Below are positions 56,970-64,000 of a stretch of 64,000 nt of DNA, piece after piece. Every line of letters starts with the position of its first letter. The stretch's first letter is position 1. Source of the DNA: Leifsonia sp. SCN 70-46 (lineage in GTDB: Bacteria > Actinomycetota > Actinomycetes > Actinomycetales > Microbacteriaceae); assembly GCA_001725325.1 (NCBI GenBank), contig MEFY01000002.1:1491559-1555558 (forward strand). The letters are read 5' to 3'. A model generated the notes under the pieces. That model had not been told where the DNA came from, made no database searches, and saw only the letters and a list, made by a program, of their open reading frames with translations. A program made the translations under genes and the position numbers.

Positions 56970-58129
56970 CCAAGGCCCTCCGGGTCGCCATGATCGGCTA
57001 CGGCTTCATGGGCGCAGCGCACTCCCAGGGATGGCGGACGGCAGCGCGCGTGTTCGGGCTGCCCGCCGAGGTGGAGATGGCGGTCGTGGTGGGCCGCCAT
57101 GCGGAGGCGGTCGCGGACGCGGCAACCCGTTGGGGGTGGGCCGAGTCCGCGACCGACTGGCGCGAGGTCGTCGCGCGAGACGACATCGACATCGTCGACA
57201 TCGTGACGCCGGGCGACTCCCACGCGGAGATCGCCATCGCCGCCCTCAAGGCGGGCAAGCACGTGCTGTGCGAGAAGCCCCTCGCGAACTCGGTCGAGGA
57301 GGCGCGCGCGATGGCGGATGCCGCGGCGGAGGCCGCGGCCCGGGGCATCGTCGCCATGGTGGGCTTCACCTACCGCCGCGTGCCCGCGGTGACGTTCATG
57401 CGCGACCTCATCGCCGAGGGCGTCGTGGGTGAGGTGCAGCAGGTGCGCGCCGCGTACCGGCAGGACTGGCTCGTCGACCCGGAGATGCCGCTCGCGTGGC
57501 GCCTGCAGAAGGAGCACGCGGGATCCGGGGCGCTCGGCGACATCGGCGCCCACGCGATCGACACCACCCAGTTCGTCACCGGGCTCGCCGTGACCGCCGT
57601 CTCGGGCACCATCGACACGATCGTGACGAAGCGCCCGCTGCTGGGCGAGGGCTCCGGCCTCTCGGGCAGCGCCGCGGAGGGCTACGGCGACGTGACAGTC
57701 GACGATGTCGCGATCTTCACGGGACGCCTCGACAACGGCGCCCTGGTCTCGTTCGAGGCGACCCGGTTCGCGACGGGGCGCAAGAACGCGCTCACCGTCG
57801 AGGTGTCGGGCACGAAGGGCGCGCTCGCGTTCGACCTCGAGGAGCTCAACAGCCTCGCGTTCTACGACCGCACCGCGAAGTCCGACCGGCAGGGGTTCAC
57901 GAACATCCTCGTGACCGAGGCCGAGCACCCCTACGTGGGCGCGTGGTGGCCGGCCGGCCACATGCTCGGGTACGAGCACGGCTTCAGCCACCAGGTCAAG
58001 GACCTCGTGGAGGGAGTCGTCGCGGGCGCGGCCCCGCACGGCACGTTCGCGGAGGGGCTCGCCGTGCAGCGGGTGCTCGACGCGGTGGAGACCAGCTCCG
58101 CGCGGGATTCCGCCTGGGTGCAGATATAG
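56966..58129 (+). CDS. Gfo/Idh/MocA-family oxidoreductase
   Basis: An NAD(P)-dependent dehydrogenase of 387 residues from GTG 56966. The nucleotide-binding start is [18 protein letters not shown], the catalytic Lys is in VLCEKPLAN, and the late [14 protein letters not shown] matches the GxxxH motif of the family. In 3-keto-glycoside pathways enzymes of this family interconvert hydroxyl and keto groups of sugars, so it may reduce the released 3-keto-hexose. Third-last gene of the operon. Confidence 0.87.
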   Translation: MTKALRVAMIGYGFMGAAHSQGWRTAARVFGLPAEVEMAVVVGRHAEAVADAATRWGWAESATDWREVVARDDIDIVDIVTPGDSHAEIAIAALKAGKHVLCEKPLANSVEEARAMADAAAEAAARGIVAMVGFTYRRVPAVTFMRDLIAEGVVGEVQQVRAAYRQDWLVDPEMPLAWRLQKEHAGSGALGDIGAHAIDTTQFVTGLAVTAVSGTIDTIVTKRPLLGEGSGLSGSAAEGYGDVTVDDVAIFTGRLDNGALVSFEATRFATGRKNALTVEVSGTKGALAFDLEELNSLAFYDRTAKSDRQGFTNILVTEAEHPYVGAWWPAGHMLGYEHGFSHQVKDLVEGVVAGAAPHGTFAEGLAVQRVLDAVETSSARDSAWVQI

Positions 58130-58139
58130 AGGAGTGGCA

Positions 58140-59147
58140 ATGGCGCGACCGGTAACACTGTTCACGGGCCAGTGGGCCGACCTCCCCTTCGAGGAGGTCG
58201 CGAGGCTGGCGGGCGAGTGGGGCTACGACGGCCTCGAGATCGCGTGCTGGGGCGACCACCTCGACGTGGCGCGCTGGGACGACGCGGAGTACGTCGCCGG
58301 CCGCCTCGCCATCCTCGAGAAGAACGGCCTCAGGGTCTTCACGATCTCGAACCACCTGGCGGGACAGGCGGTGTGCGACGATCCGATCGACGAGCGGCAC
58401 CGCGACATCCTGTCCGACCGCGTGTGGGGCGACGGCGACCCGGAGGGCGTGCGCCAGCGCGCCGCCGAGGAACTCACGCTGACGGCCCGCATGGCCGCCA
58501 AGCTCGGGGTGACGACCGTGACCGGGTTCACCGGCTCCTCGATCTGGAAGACCGTGGCGATGTTCCCGCCCGCGAGCGAGGCGATGATCGAGCGCGGCTA
58601 CCGGGACTTCGCCGACCGCTTCAACCCCATCCTCGACGTGTTCGAGGAGGTCGGCGTGCGCTTCGCGCACGAGGTGCACCCGTCGGAGATCGCCTACGAC
58701 TACTGGACGACCGTGCGCACGCTCGAGGCGATCGGCCACCGCGAGTCGTTCGGCCTCAACTGGGACCCGTCGCACATGGTGTGGCAGGACATCGACCCCG
58801 TCGGCTTCCTGTGGGACTTCAAGGACCGCATCTACCACGTGCACTGCAAGGACACGAAGAAGCGCCTCGACAACGGCCGCAACGGCCGCCTCTCGTCGCA
58901 CCTCGCGTGGGCCGACCCGCGCCGTGGCTGGGACTTCATCTCCACGGGCCACGGAGACGTGCCGTGGGAGAACGCGTTCCGCATGCTCAACGCGATCGGC
59001 TACTCCGGCCCGCTCTCGGTCGAGTGGGAGGACGCCGGCATGGACCGCCTCGTCGGCGCCCCCGAGGCGCTCGCCTTCGTGCGGCGCCTGTCGAGCTACG
59101 AGCCGTCGGACGCGGCCTTCGACGCCGCCTTCAGCACCAAGAAGTAG
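58140..59147 (+). CDS. sugar isomerase/epimerase-like TIM barrel
   Basis: A protein of 335 residues. Ligand positions: [10 protein letters not shown] (Glu), GLNWDPSHM (Asp), YHVHCKDTK (His) and LSVEWEDAG (Glu). This is like the enzymes often found beside Gfo/Idh/MocA genes in inositol and keto-sugar pathways. GAGGAG precedes the ATG. Last gene of the operon; a GC-rich hairpin (CCGCGG twice around 59163-59179) follows at the convergence with the next gene. Confidence 0.82.
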   Translation: MARPVTLFTGQWADLPFEEVARLAGEWGYDGLEIACWGDHLDVARWDDAEYVAGRLAILEKNGLRVFTISNHLAGQAVCDDPIDERHRDILSDRVWGDGDPEGVRQRAAEELTLTARMAAKLGVTTVTGFTGSSIWKTVAMFPPASEAMIERGYRDFADRFNPILDVFEEVGVRFAHEVHPSEIAYDYWTTVRTLEAIGHRESFGLNWDPSHMVWQDIDPVGFLWDFKDRIYHVHCKDTKKRLDNGRNGRLSSHLAWADPRRGWDFISTGHGDVPWENAFRMLNAIGYSGPLSVEWEDAGMDRLVGAPEALAFVRRLSSYEPSDAAFDAAFSTKK

Positions 59148-59169
59148 GCGCGGCGCGCGCCCCGCGGCG

Positions 59170-60150
59170 TCAGCCGCGGAGCGCGGCGCCCGCGAGGGCG
59201 AGGTGCCGTCGGGTCATGTCGGCGGCGGTCTCGTGCTCGAGCCATTCGTGGCCGCCCCACTCGCTCGTGAGGGTGCCGCTGAAGCCGCCGAGCTCGCGGG
59301 AGAGGTCGCGCAGCGGCTGGGAGACCCGGCCGTCGGTGTCGTCGAGGTCCCAGAACTTGAGGTGGAACGCGCCGACCCGGTCGAGGATGGGGCGGATGAC
59401 CGACACATCGCTGCGGCCGAAGCGCACGAGCAGGTTCATGTAGAGCGTGTGCACGTGCGGGGGCACGCCGCCCGAGCGCAGCAGGTCGACGACGGCCGCG
59501 TGGGTCTCGGGGGAGCGCCACTGCGTCTCCAGCCTCGCGACGAGGGCCTCGGGCACGCCGCCCGCGCGCAGCACCGCGAGGTAGCTCGGCGGGAGCGAGG
59601 GCATGAACATCGAGCAGTCGACGAGCACGCGCAGGCGGTCGTCGTCGAGCTCCTCGAAGATGTCGAGGGCCGCGCCCACGGCGGGGCTGTCGGGGGTCTG
59701 CTGGCCCTGGATCTCCTCGTAGAGCACGAGGTCGAGCTCGTGCAGCACCGGCAGCATGCGGCGCAGCAGGGATGCCCCCGCCTGCCCGAAGGGCAGCCGC
59801 AGCCCGCGCGCCCCCACGCGGTGGGCGGCGCGCAGCTGGGGCTCGAGGAACGCCGCGCGCGCGTCGTCGTCGAGCAGGGCGCCGTGGGGCGTCGCGTCGT
59901 CGAGGCTGCCGCCGACCATGCTGATCGATCCGCCGACGGCGTCGAGCTTCGCGCGCAGGGAGTCGAGCTCGCCGTCCGTCGAGCGCGGGAAGCCGCGGAA
60001 GGCCTGGCCGGGCTCGATCTCGACCGTGGAGGCGATGCCGTCGGCGACGATGCCGACGATGATGTCCTCGGTGGTGCGCTCGGCACGGATGATGTCGGGC
60101 GTCCAGTTGAAGGCGCTCGCGGCGAGGGTCCATGCGGTCGTGGATGACAA
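59170..60150 (-). CDS. divergent deglycosidase-alpha-like TIM barrel
   Basis: A protein of 326 residues. It keeps the alpha-type ligand positions (YEEIQGQQ for Glu, VLVDCSMF for Asp, FHLKFWDLDD for His, TSEWGGHEW for Glu) but differs strongly elsewhere. It is divergent from the beta-subunit gene at 60209 with a shared operator region, which suggests that the two make a third alpha/beta pair transcribed in opposite directions. Confidence 0.75.
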   Translation of the reverse strand: MSSTTAWTLAASAFNWTPDIIRAERTTEDIIVGIVADGIASTVEIEPGQAFRGFPRSTDGELDSLRAKLDAVGGSISMVGGSLDDATPHGALLDDDARAAFLEPQLRAAHRVGARGLRLPFGQAGASLLRRMLPVLHELDLVLYEEIQGQQTPDSPAVGAALDIFEELDDDRLRVLVDCSMFMPSLPPSYLAVLRAGGVPEALVARLETQWRSPETHAAVVDLLRSGGVPPHVHTLYMNLLVRFGRSDVSVIRPILDRVGAFHLKFWDLDDTDGRVSQPLRDLSRELGGFSGTLTSEWGGHEWLEHETAADMTRRHLALAGAALRG

Positions 60151-60191
60151 TTTAGTCCGATCATGACAAACTTATGTTTGATTCAGGATAA
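60151..60191. promoter_or_regulatory. TTATG palindrome, site 5, plus a second weaker copy
   Basis: TTATGTTTGATTCAGGATAA (60172-60191) is a version with one base lost in the right arm. TTTAGTCCGATCATGACAAA (60151-60170) directly precedes it and is a weaker relative. The pair lies between the divergent genes at 59170 and 60209. Confidence 0.55.
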
Positions 60192-60208
60192 AGCAGGAAG
60201 GACCGGAC

Positions 60209-60613
60209 ATGCAATCAGCACTCCGCGAGGATGCCCTCACCTCCGTCGACGGCGGCATCGCCGTGCGCGTGGGCCTGCCCTGGATCCGCTCGCTCCCGCT
60301 CGCGTGCCTGCGCGAGCCCGCGATCACCGTCGACGGCGTCGCCGCCCCCACGGTCCTCGTGGGGGATCGGCGGCTCACGCCCGAGCAGCTCGTCGACGAG
60401 GGCGGCTGGTGGTTCGCGCAGGACCGTGTCGTGCTCACGGCCCCGGTCGGGCTCCCGGCGGGGGAGCACGACGTCGTCGTGACGTTCCGCCTGCTCATCC
60501 CGTACCTCATGGCGGGCCCGGGCGGCGGACCGCTCGAGCTGCCCATGCGCGTGGCCGGGCGCCTGCTGCTCGACGCTCCGGCGGTGCCGAGCGTCTCCCG
60601 CGACGTCGCCTAG
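60209..60613 (+). CDS. C-glycoside deglycosidase beta subunit, third
   Basis: A protein of 134 residues with the beta-subunit frame: GIAVRVGLPWIRSLPLACL at the start, EQLVDEGGWWFAQDRVVL in the middle and VVVTFRLLIPYLMAGPGG at the end. AGGAAGGA before the ATG supports the start. It is divergent from the alpha-like gene and converges on the ROK gene with a 4-bp overlap. Confidence 0.78.
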   Translation: MQSALREDALTSVDGGIAVRVGLPWIRSLPLACLREPAITVDGVAAPTVLVGDRRLTPEQLVDEGGWWFAQDRVVLTAPVGLPAGEHDVVVTFRLLIPYLMAGPGGGPLELPMRVAGRLLLDAPAVPSVSRDVA

Positions 60614-61905
60614 GCGCTGAGCGCGGGCGCCACGGCGTGGGTCGCCGCGATCGACGGTCGGCCCTCCGCGAACCAGCGGGGGAACGTGAGGTCGAAGAGC
60701 TGCTCGCGCACGAGGTCGGCCCCGCCGCGCAGCGGCTCGCGCACGTCGTCGACCGACTGCACGATGCTCAGGTCGCGCGTCGCGAGCGGGAGCGAGAGCT
60801 CGTAGACGCGCTGGCGCACCTCGGCGAGGAACAGCTCGCCCGCGGCGGCGACGGCACCGCCGATGACGATCACGCCGGGGTTGAACATGTTGACGAGCGC
60901 CGCGATGGCCTCGCCCACGTCGCGCGCCGAGCGCTGGATGAGGCCGATGGCGAGCGCGTCGCCGTTCTCGGCCGCGCGCGCGATGGTCTCGGGACGCGGG
61001 CCCTGGCCGTCGTGCGATGCCTGCGCGAGCGACCCCGTCGCGCCCCCCGCGATCGCGGCCTCGGCGTCGCGCACGAGCGCCCAGCCGCCGGCCACGGCCT
61101 CGAGGCAGCCCACCTTGCCGCAGCGGCAGGGCGCGTCCGACTCGCGCACGCGCACGTGCCCGATGTCGCCGGCAGCGCCGTTGGCGCCGCGGTGGATGCG
61201 GCCGTGCGAGAGCAGCCCGGCGCCGATGCCCGATCCGACCTTGCAGTAGATGAGGTCGGGGTTCTCGTCGCGGCGCCGCGCGCGCTCGCCCAGGGCGAGG
61301 AGGTTCACGTCGTTGTCGACCCACACGGGCGCCTCGTAGTGCTGCTCGAAGCGGCGCCGCAGGTCGAAGCCGTTCCACCCGGGCATGATGGGCGGCGCGA
61401 CGGGCCGCCCGGTCTCGAAGTCGACGGGACCGGGGATGCCGACGGCCACACCCCACACGGGAGCCTTCGGTCCGCGCGACAGCAGCTCGTCGATCATGCC
61501 CATGGCGGCGTCGAGCGTCTCGGCCGGTCCGCGCGCGATGTCCCACTCGCGGTGGGTCTGGTCGAGGATGTCGCCGTCGAGGGCCGCGATGCCCACGTGG
61601 ATGTGCAGGGCGCCGAGCGCGCACACCGCGATGATGCCGCGCTCGCCGCGGAAGCGCAGCGTGCGCGGGGCGCGTCCGCCGGAGGACGGGCCGAACTCGC
61701 CGTCCTCGAGGTAGCCGAGCTCGATGGCGTGGTCGACGCGCTGCGTGACGACCCCGCGGCCGAGTCCCGTGACCCTGCCGATCTCCGGGCGGGTCATCGC
61801 CTCGCCGGTCCGCACCATGTTGACGATGCGCAGGAGGCTCGTCATCTCATCCGTTTGCGCTCCGAAGCGCAGGGTCGACTCAGTGGCCATGGCCAATGGT
61901 GACAC
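60610..61905 (-). CDS. ROK-family transcriptional regulator
   Basis: A protein of 431 residues. An N-terminal winged helix (LRIVNMVRTGEAMTRPEIGRVTGLGRGVVTQRV) is followed by a ROK sugar-kinase-like fold with the zinc motif CRCGKVGCLE and GDIGHVRV. ROK repressors sense sugars or sugar phosphates. The start is GTG 61905; ATG 61890 is an alternative. It probably tunes the locus to sugar supply and competes with the LysR as the protein that binds the TTATG palindromes. Confidence 0.85.
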   Translation of the reverse strand: MSPLAMATESTLRFGAQTDEMTSLLRIVNMVRTGEAMTRPEIGRVTGLGRGVVTQRVDHAIELGYLEDGEFGPSSGGRAPRTLRFRGERGIIAVCALGALHIHVGIAALDGDILDQTHREWDIARGPAETLDAAMGMIDELLSRGPKAPVWGVAVGIPGPVDFETGRPVAPPIMPGWNGFDLRRRFEQHYEAPVWVDNDVNLLALGERARRRDENPDLIYCKVGSGIGAGLLSHGRIHRGANGAAGDIGHVRVRESDAPCRCGKVGCLEAVAGGWALVRDAEAAIAGGATGSLAQASHDGQGPRPETIARAAENGDALAIGLIQRSARDVGEAIAALVNMFNPGVIVIGGAVAAAGELFLAEVRQRVYELSLPLATRDLSIVQSVDDVREPLRGGADLVREQLFDLTFPRWFAEGRPSIAATHAVAPALSA

Positions 61906-61956
61906 AACTTCGGTCGCCTGCAGAGCAAGCTGGCCGCACTATCGACGATACGAACA

Positions 61957-61973
61957 CAACTTAAGTATAGTTG
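61957..61973. promoter_or_regulatory. inverted repeat between ROK and Gfo/Idh/MocA genes
   Basis: CAACT-N7-AGTTG. CACAACTT occurs again near 61904, next to the ROK start. This differs from the TTATG sites and may be the ROK autoregulatory operator. Confidence 0.4.
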
Positions 61974-62017
61974 CGGCGTAACGATGGTAGATTTCCCCCA
62001 AAGTGAGGGTGGCGAAG

Positions 62018-63037
62018 ATGGTGCACGGAGTCGGGATCATCGGCGCGGGGCCCGGTGTGCGGTCGCTGCACCTGCCCACGCTCGCGCGGCTCGCCGACCG
62101 GTTCGCCGTCGTGCACGTCGCCGACTCGGGCTCGGGCGCCGCGGGCGAGCTCGCGGCGCAGGTCGGGGCGCGGGCATCCTCGGGTGTCGACGACCTGCTC
62201 GCCGACCCGGCCGTCGAGGTCGTCGCCGTCTGCAGCCCGCCCGCCCTGCACGCCGAGCATGTGCTCGCGGCGGTCGCCGCCGGGGCCAGGGCCGTGCTGT
62301 GCGAGAAGCCCATAGCGCTCACCGAGGATGACGCCGAGGCCGTCATCGCCGCGTGCCGCACGGCGGGCACGCGCCTGCTCGTCGGCACCAACCACCTCTT
62401 CGACCCCGCGTGGGGAAGGGCCAAGCACCACCTCACGGGACCGGTCGCCACCGTGTCGGTCACGATGGCGCTGCCGCCGAACGGGCGGTACCACGCGCTC
62501 GTGAGCGAGCCCGCCGCGACCCAGCCCGTGCACCGGGCCCCCGACTGGACGAACCCGCACGTCGCCGCGGCCGTGCTGCGGCAGCTCGTGCTCGGGCTCG
62601 CGGTGCACGACCTGCCCGGGCTGCGCGATCTCGTGCCCGAGGTCGACGAGGTGCTCTACGCGCGGCGGATCGAGCCCATCGGGTATGAGATCGGGATGCT
62701 CGGCGGCGACACGCTCGTGCAGCTCACGGCGGTCATGCTCCCCGAGGGGGCGGACGCGCTGTGGCGCATGAGCATCGCGACCTCTCTCGACCGGCTCGAC
62801 GTGGAGTTCCCTCCCGCCTTCGTGCACGTGGGCAGCGCCCGCGCGCGCGTGTGGGCGACCGACGGCAGCGTGACCGACTACCGGCAGGATCCCGACGACG
62901 GCTACGTCGCCGAATGGCGCGCGCTCGACGCGCTCCTCGCGGGCGGGGTCGCCGTGGAGTACGACCACCTGCTCGACGACGCGCTCTACGCGATCGGCCT
63001 CGCCGACGCCGTGCACGAGGCGGTGATCGCGGCATGA
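62018..63037 (+). CDS. Gfo/Idh/MocA-family oxidoreductase, second
   Basis: A protein of 339 residues from ATG 62018, with GAGGG 8 nt upstream; an earlier GTG at 62003 is possible. The nucleotide-binding motif is VGIIGAGPGVRSLHLPTLARL and the catalytic Lys is in VLCEKPIALTEDD. The GxxxH region is changed (LGLAVHDLPGLRDL). It is coupled with the unknown gene at 63034 (ATGA). Its substrate is probably a keto-sugar or glycoside of the locus. Confidence 0.82.
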   Translation: MVHGVGIIGAGPGVRSLHLPTLARLADRFAVVHVADSGSGAAGELAAQVGARASSGVDDLLADPAVEVVAVCSPPALHAEHVLAAVAAGARAVLCEKPIALTEDDAEAVIAACRTAGTRLLVGTNHLFDPAWGRAKHHLTGPVATVSVTMALPPNGRYHALVSEPAATQPVHRAPDWTNPHVAAAVLRQLVLGLAVHDLPGLRDLVPEVDEVLYARRIEPIGYEIGMLGGDTLVQLTAVMLPEGADALWRMSIATSLDRLDVEFPPAFVHVGSARARVWATDGSVTDYRQDPDDGYVAEWRALDALLAGGVAVEYDHLLDDALYAIGLADAVHEAVIAA

Positions 63038-63684
63038 GGGCCGTGCGCACCGACGAGCTCGCGTACCGCGTCGCCGTGGCCGAGCTGCCGCGGCGCGCGG
63101 TGCTCGGCGACGGGCCCGACGCCGTGCGCATCGCCGGGGGAGTGCTCGAGGCCGAGGGGGTGACCGTCGTGGCGCGGCCGTGGCTGCGCCCCGACGTCGT
63201 GGCCGACGCGGCCCAGGCGCCCGCGCGGTCCGTGCTCGTGGAGTGCGGCGCGGCGTCCGGCGAGGTGGAGGAGCTGCTGCGCGACGCCGTCGGGTGGGCG
63301 CGCGAGCTCGCGGGCGGCCCGCTCGACATCGTGGAGTGCCGGGCGACGGCGCGCGGCATCCTCGCCCGCCTCGAGGGCGCGCGCAGCGGCGCGACGGTGC
63401 TGCTCGCCCGGCGCGAGGGGGGCAGCTCGTGGCTGCGCGCCCTCGCGCTCGACACGACGCGCACCGAGGTCGTCATCGAGCACCCGGGCGCCCTCGCGAC
63501 GGTCGAGCGCACCGACGCTAACGGGGTGCACCGGTCGCCCGCGCGCTACGAGAGCGCCGAGCGGCTCGCCCTGCGGCGCCTGCTCGACGCCCTCGACGAC
63601 GACGTGCGGACCACCGACCTCGACGACCTCGAGCACGACAGCAGGCTCGCCGCGCACGTGCTGGGACTCGTGCGCGCGGGATAA
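63034..63684 (+). CDS. uncharacterised protein coupled to the Gfo/Idh/MocA gene
   Basis: A protein of 216 residues that I do not recognise. It has alternating short strands and helices, no transmembrane segment and no known catalytic motif, and ends with an acidic helical region (LDALDDDVRTTDLDDLEHDSRLA). The ATGA overlap with the upstream oxidoreductase and the usual codon pattern support a real gene. It could be a partner subunit or accessory domain for that oxidoreductase. No function is proposed. Confidence 0.65.
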   Translation: MRAVRTDELAYRVAVAELPRRAVLGDGPDAVRIAGGVLEAEGVTVVARPWLRPDVVADAAQAPARSVLVECGAASGEVEELLRDAVGWARELAGGPLDIVECRATARGILARLEGARSGATVLLARREGGSSWLRALALDTTRTEVVIEHPGALATVERTDANGVHRSPARYESAERLALRRLLDALDDDVRTTDLDDLEHDSRLAAHVLGLVRAG

Positions 63685-63789
63685 ACGACAGCGATACGCG
63701 GGATAGCCAACCGGCCATTCCCTGATGAGCGTGACGCTCCCACAGTAGGTACGGGGACAACCCCGGACACGTCTTTGAAAGGATCGACG

Positions 63790-64000
63790 ATGATCAAGCT
63801 CCTCTCCCACCTCTCGTTCGTCGCGGTGTCGTCACCCGACGTCGAGGCGTCTGTGGCCTTCTACGAGAAGCAGGTCGGCCTCACCGTCGTCGACCGCATC
63901 GACGGCTCCGTCTACCTGCGCTGCTGGGGCGACTACTACTCCTACAGCGTCGTCGTGGTGCCGGGCACCGAGCCCGGGCTCGTGACGATGGGCTGGCGCA
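63790..64000 (+). CDS. VOC-family (extradiol dioxygenase-like) protein, 5' part only
   Basis: The first 70 codons of a vicinal-oxygen-chelate protein, cut by the right edge. The start LLSHLSFVAVSSPDVEASVAFYEKQVGLTVVDR has the conserved His and the beta-alpha-beta layout of catechol 2,3-dioxygenase N-terminal modules. GAAAGGA precedes the ATG. A GAGCG-TGA-CGCTC hairpin lies at 63727-63739 in the leader. If it is a true extradiol dioxygenase, it would open the aromatic ring of the freed aglycone. Confidence 0.75.
   Translation, partial: MIKLLSHLSFVAVSSPDVEASVAFYEKQVGLTVVDRIDGSVYLRCWGDYYSYSVVVVPGTEPGLVTMGWR

Noticed and set aside
58140-59147. Another C-glycoside deglycosidase alpha subunit
   Set aside because: The barrel has the metal ligands, but the GFTADF/HVHAKF blocks and the DMTPDEE region of the alpha subunits are missing; it reads as a general sugar isomerase/epimerase.

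Overview
The window comes from a high-GC actinobacterium, most likely a Microbacteriaceae member (Microbacterium-like). Supporting features are strong codon GC bias, frequent GTG/TTG starts and ATGA/GTGA overlaps, apparently leaderless promoters (TANNNT ending about 6 nt before an ATG), an arsR-arsC fusion of the type described in Microbacterium, and a C-glycoside deglycosidase locus of a kind known from Microbacterium. Assignment is from gene content only.

Layout. (1) 1-3,398: chromosomal genes: a DmpA-type aminopeptidase (cut by the left edge), its TetR regulator, a divergent APC permease and a Bcp peroxiredoxin. (2) 3,439-3,514: tRNA-Lys(CTT), whose 3' end is the attachment site of a 30.5-kb integrated element. 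A 39-bp perfect copy of the tRNA end lies at 33,929-33,967. The element (3,477-33,967) carries arsenic cluster 1 (arsC, arsC, arsRC, arsO / arsR, aqpS, GNAT), a CmtR-type regulator followed by an 8-cysteine 21-residue peptide, a tyrosine integrase with coupled HTH regulator, an excisionase-like gene, a cloverleaf inverted repeat, a Replic_Relax-like gene, cmtR2 plus a P1B-type metal ATPase, a long envelope/metal module (ResB, CHAP, M23, CDF exporter, SmtB/CzrA regulator, CopC, DsbA, TlpA, CcdA, two CtaG-type proteins, CopD, LspA), a methyltransferase-like gene and an OLD-family nuclease. No conjugation machinery is visible. (3) 33,968-40,327: directly beyond attR is a second, very similar arsenic cluster (arsC, arsRC, APC permease, arsO / arsR, aqpS, MFS). 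The same tRNA-end/terminator junction precedes both, which suggests stepwise accretion of related islands at one tRNA. (4) 40,566-42,000: ordinary chromosomal genes. (5) 42,049-64,000: a catabolic locus with five C-glycoside-deglycosidase beta domains, about nine xylose-isomerase-like TIM barrels (two fused behind a beta domain), a CarA-like GMC oxidase, two Gfo/Idh/MocA oxidoreductases, esterases, a SnoaL-like protein, LysR and ROK regulators and an extradiol-dioxygenase-like gene at the right edge.

How they work together. In the ars clusters the reductases would make arsenite from arsenate. AqpS would let it leave the cell, ArsO is a flavoenzyme of unproven chemistry, and ArsR/ArsRC sit beside NATNGA-N6-TCNATN palindromes at every promoter. 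Neither cluster has ACR3 or ArsB. In the metal module two regulator/exporter pairs (CmtR/P-ATPase and CzrA/CDF) would control soft and zinc-like metals, while DsbA/TlpA/CcdA/ResB/CtaG/CopC/CopD suggest repair or assembly of extracytoplasmic thiol, haem and copper proteins. In the deglycosidase locus the GMC oxidase would make a 3-keto-glycoside, the alpha/beta enzymes would cleave it by elimination, oxidoreductases and isomerases would process the keto-sugar, and the ring-cleavage enzyme would attack an aromatic aglycone. A shared 21-bp palindrome (TTATG...CATAA) lies in front of five transcription units of this locus and marks it as one regulon.
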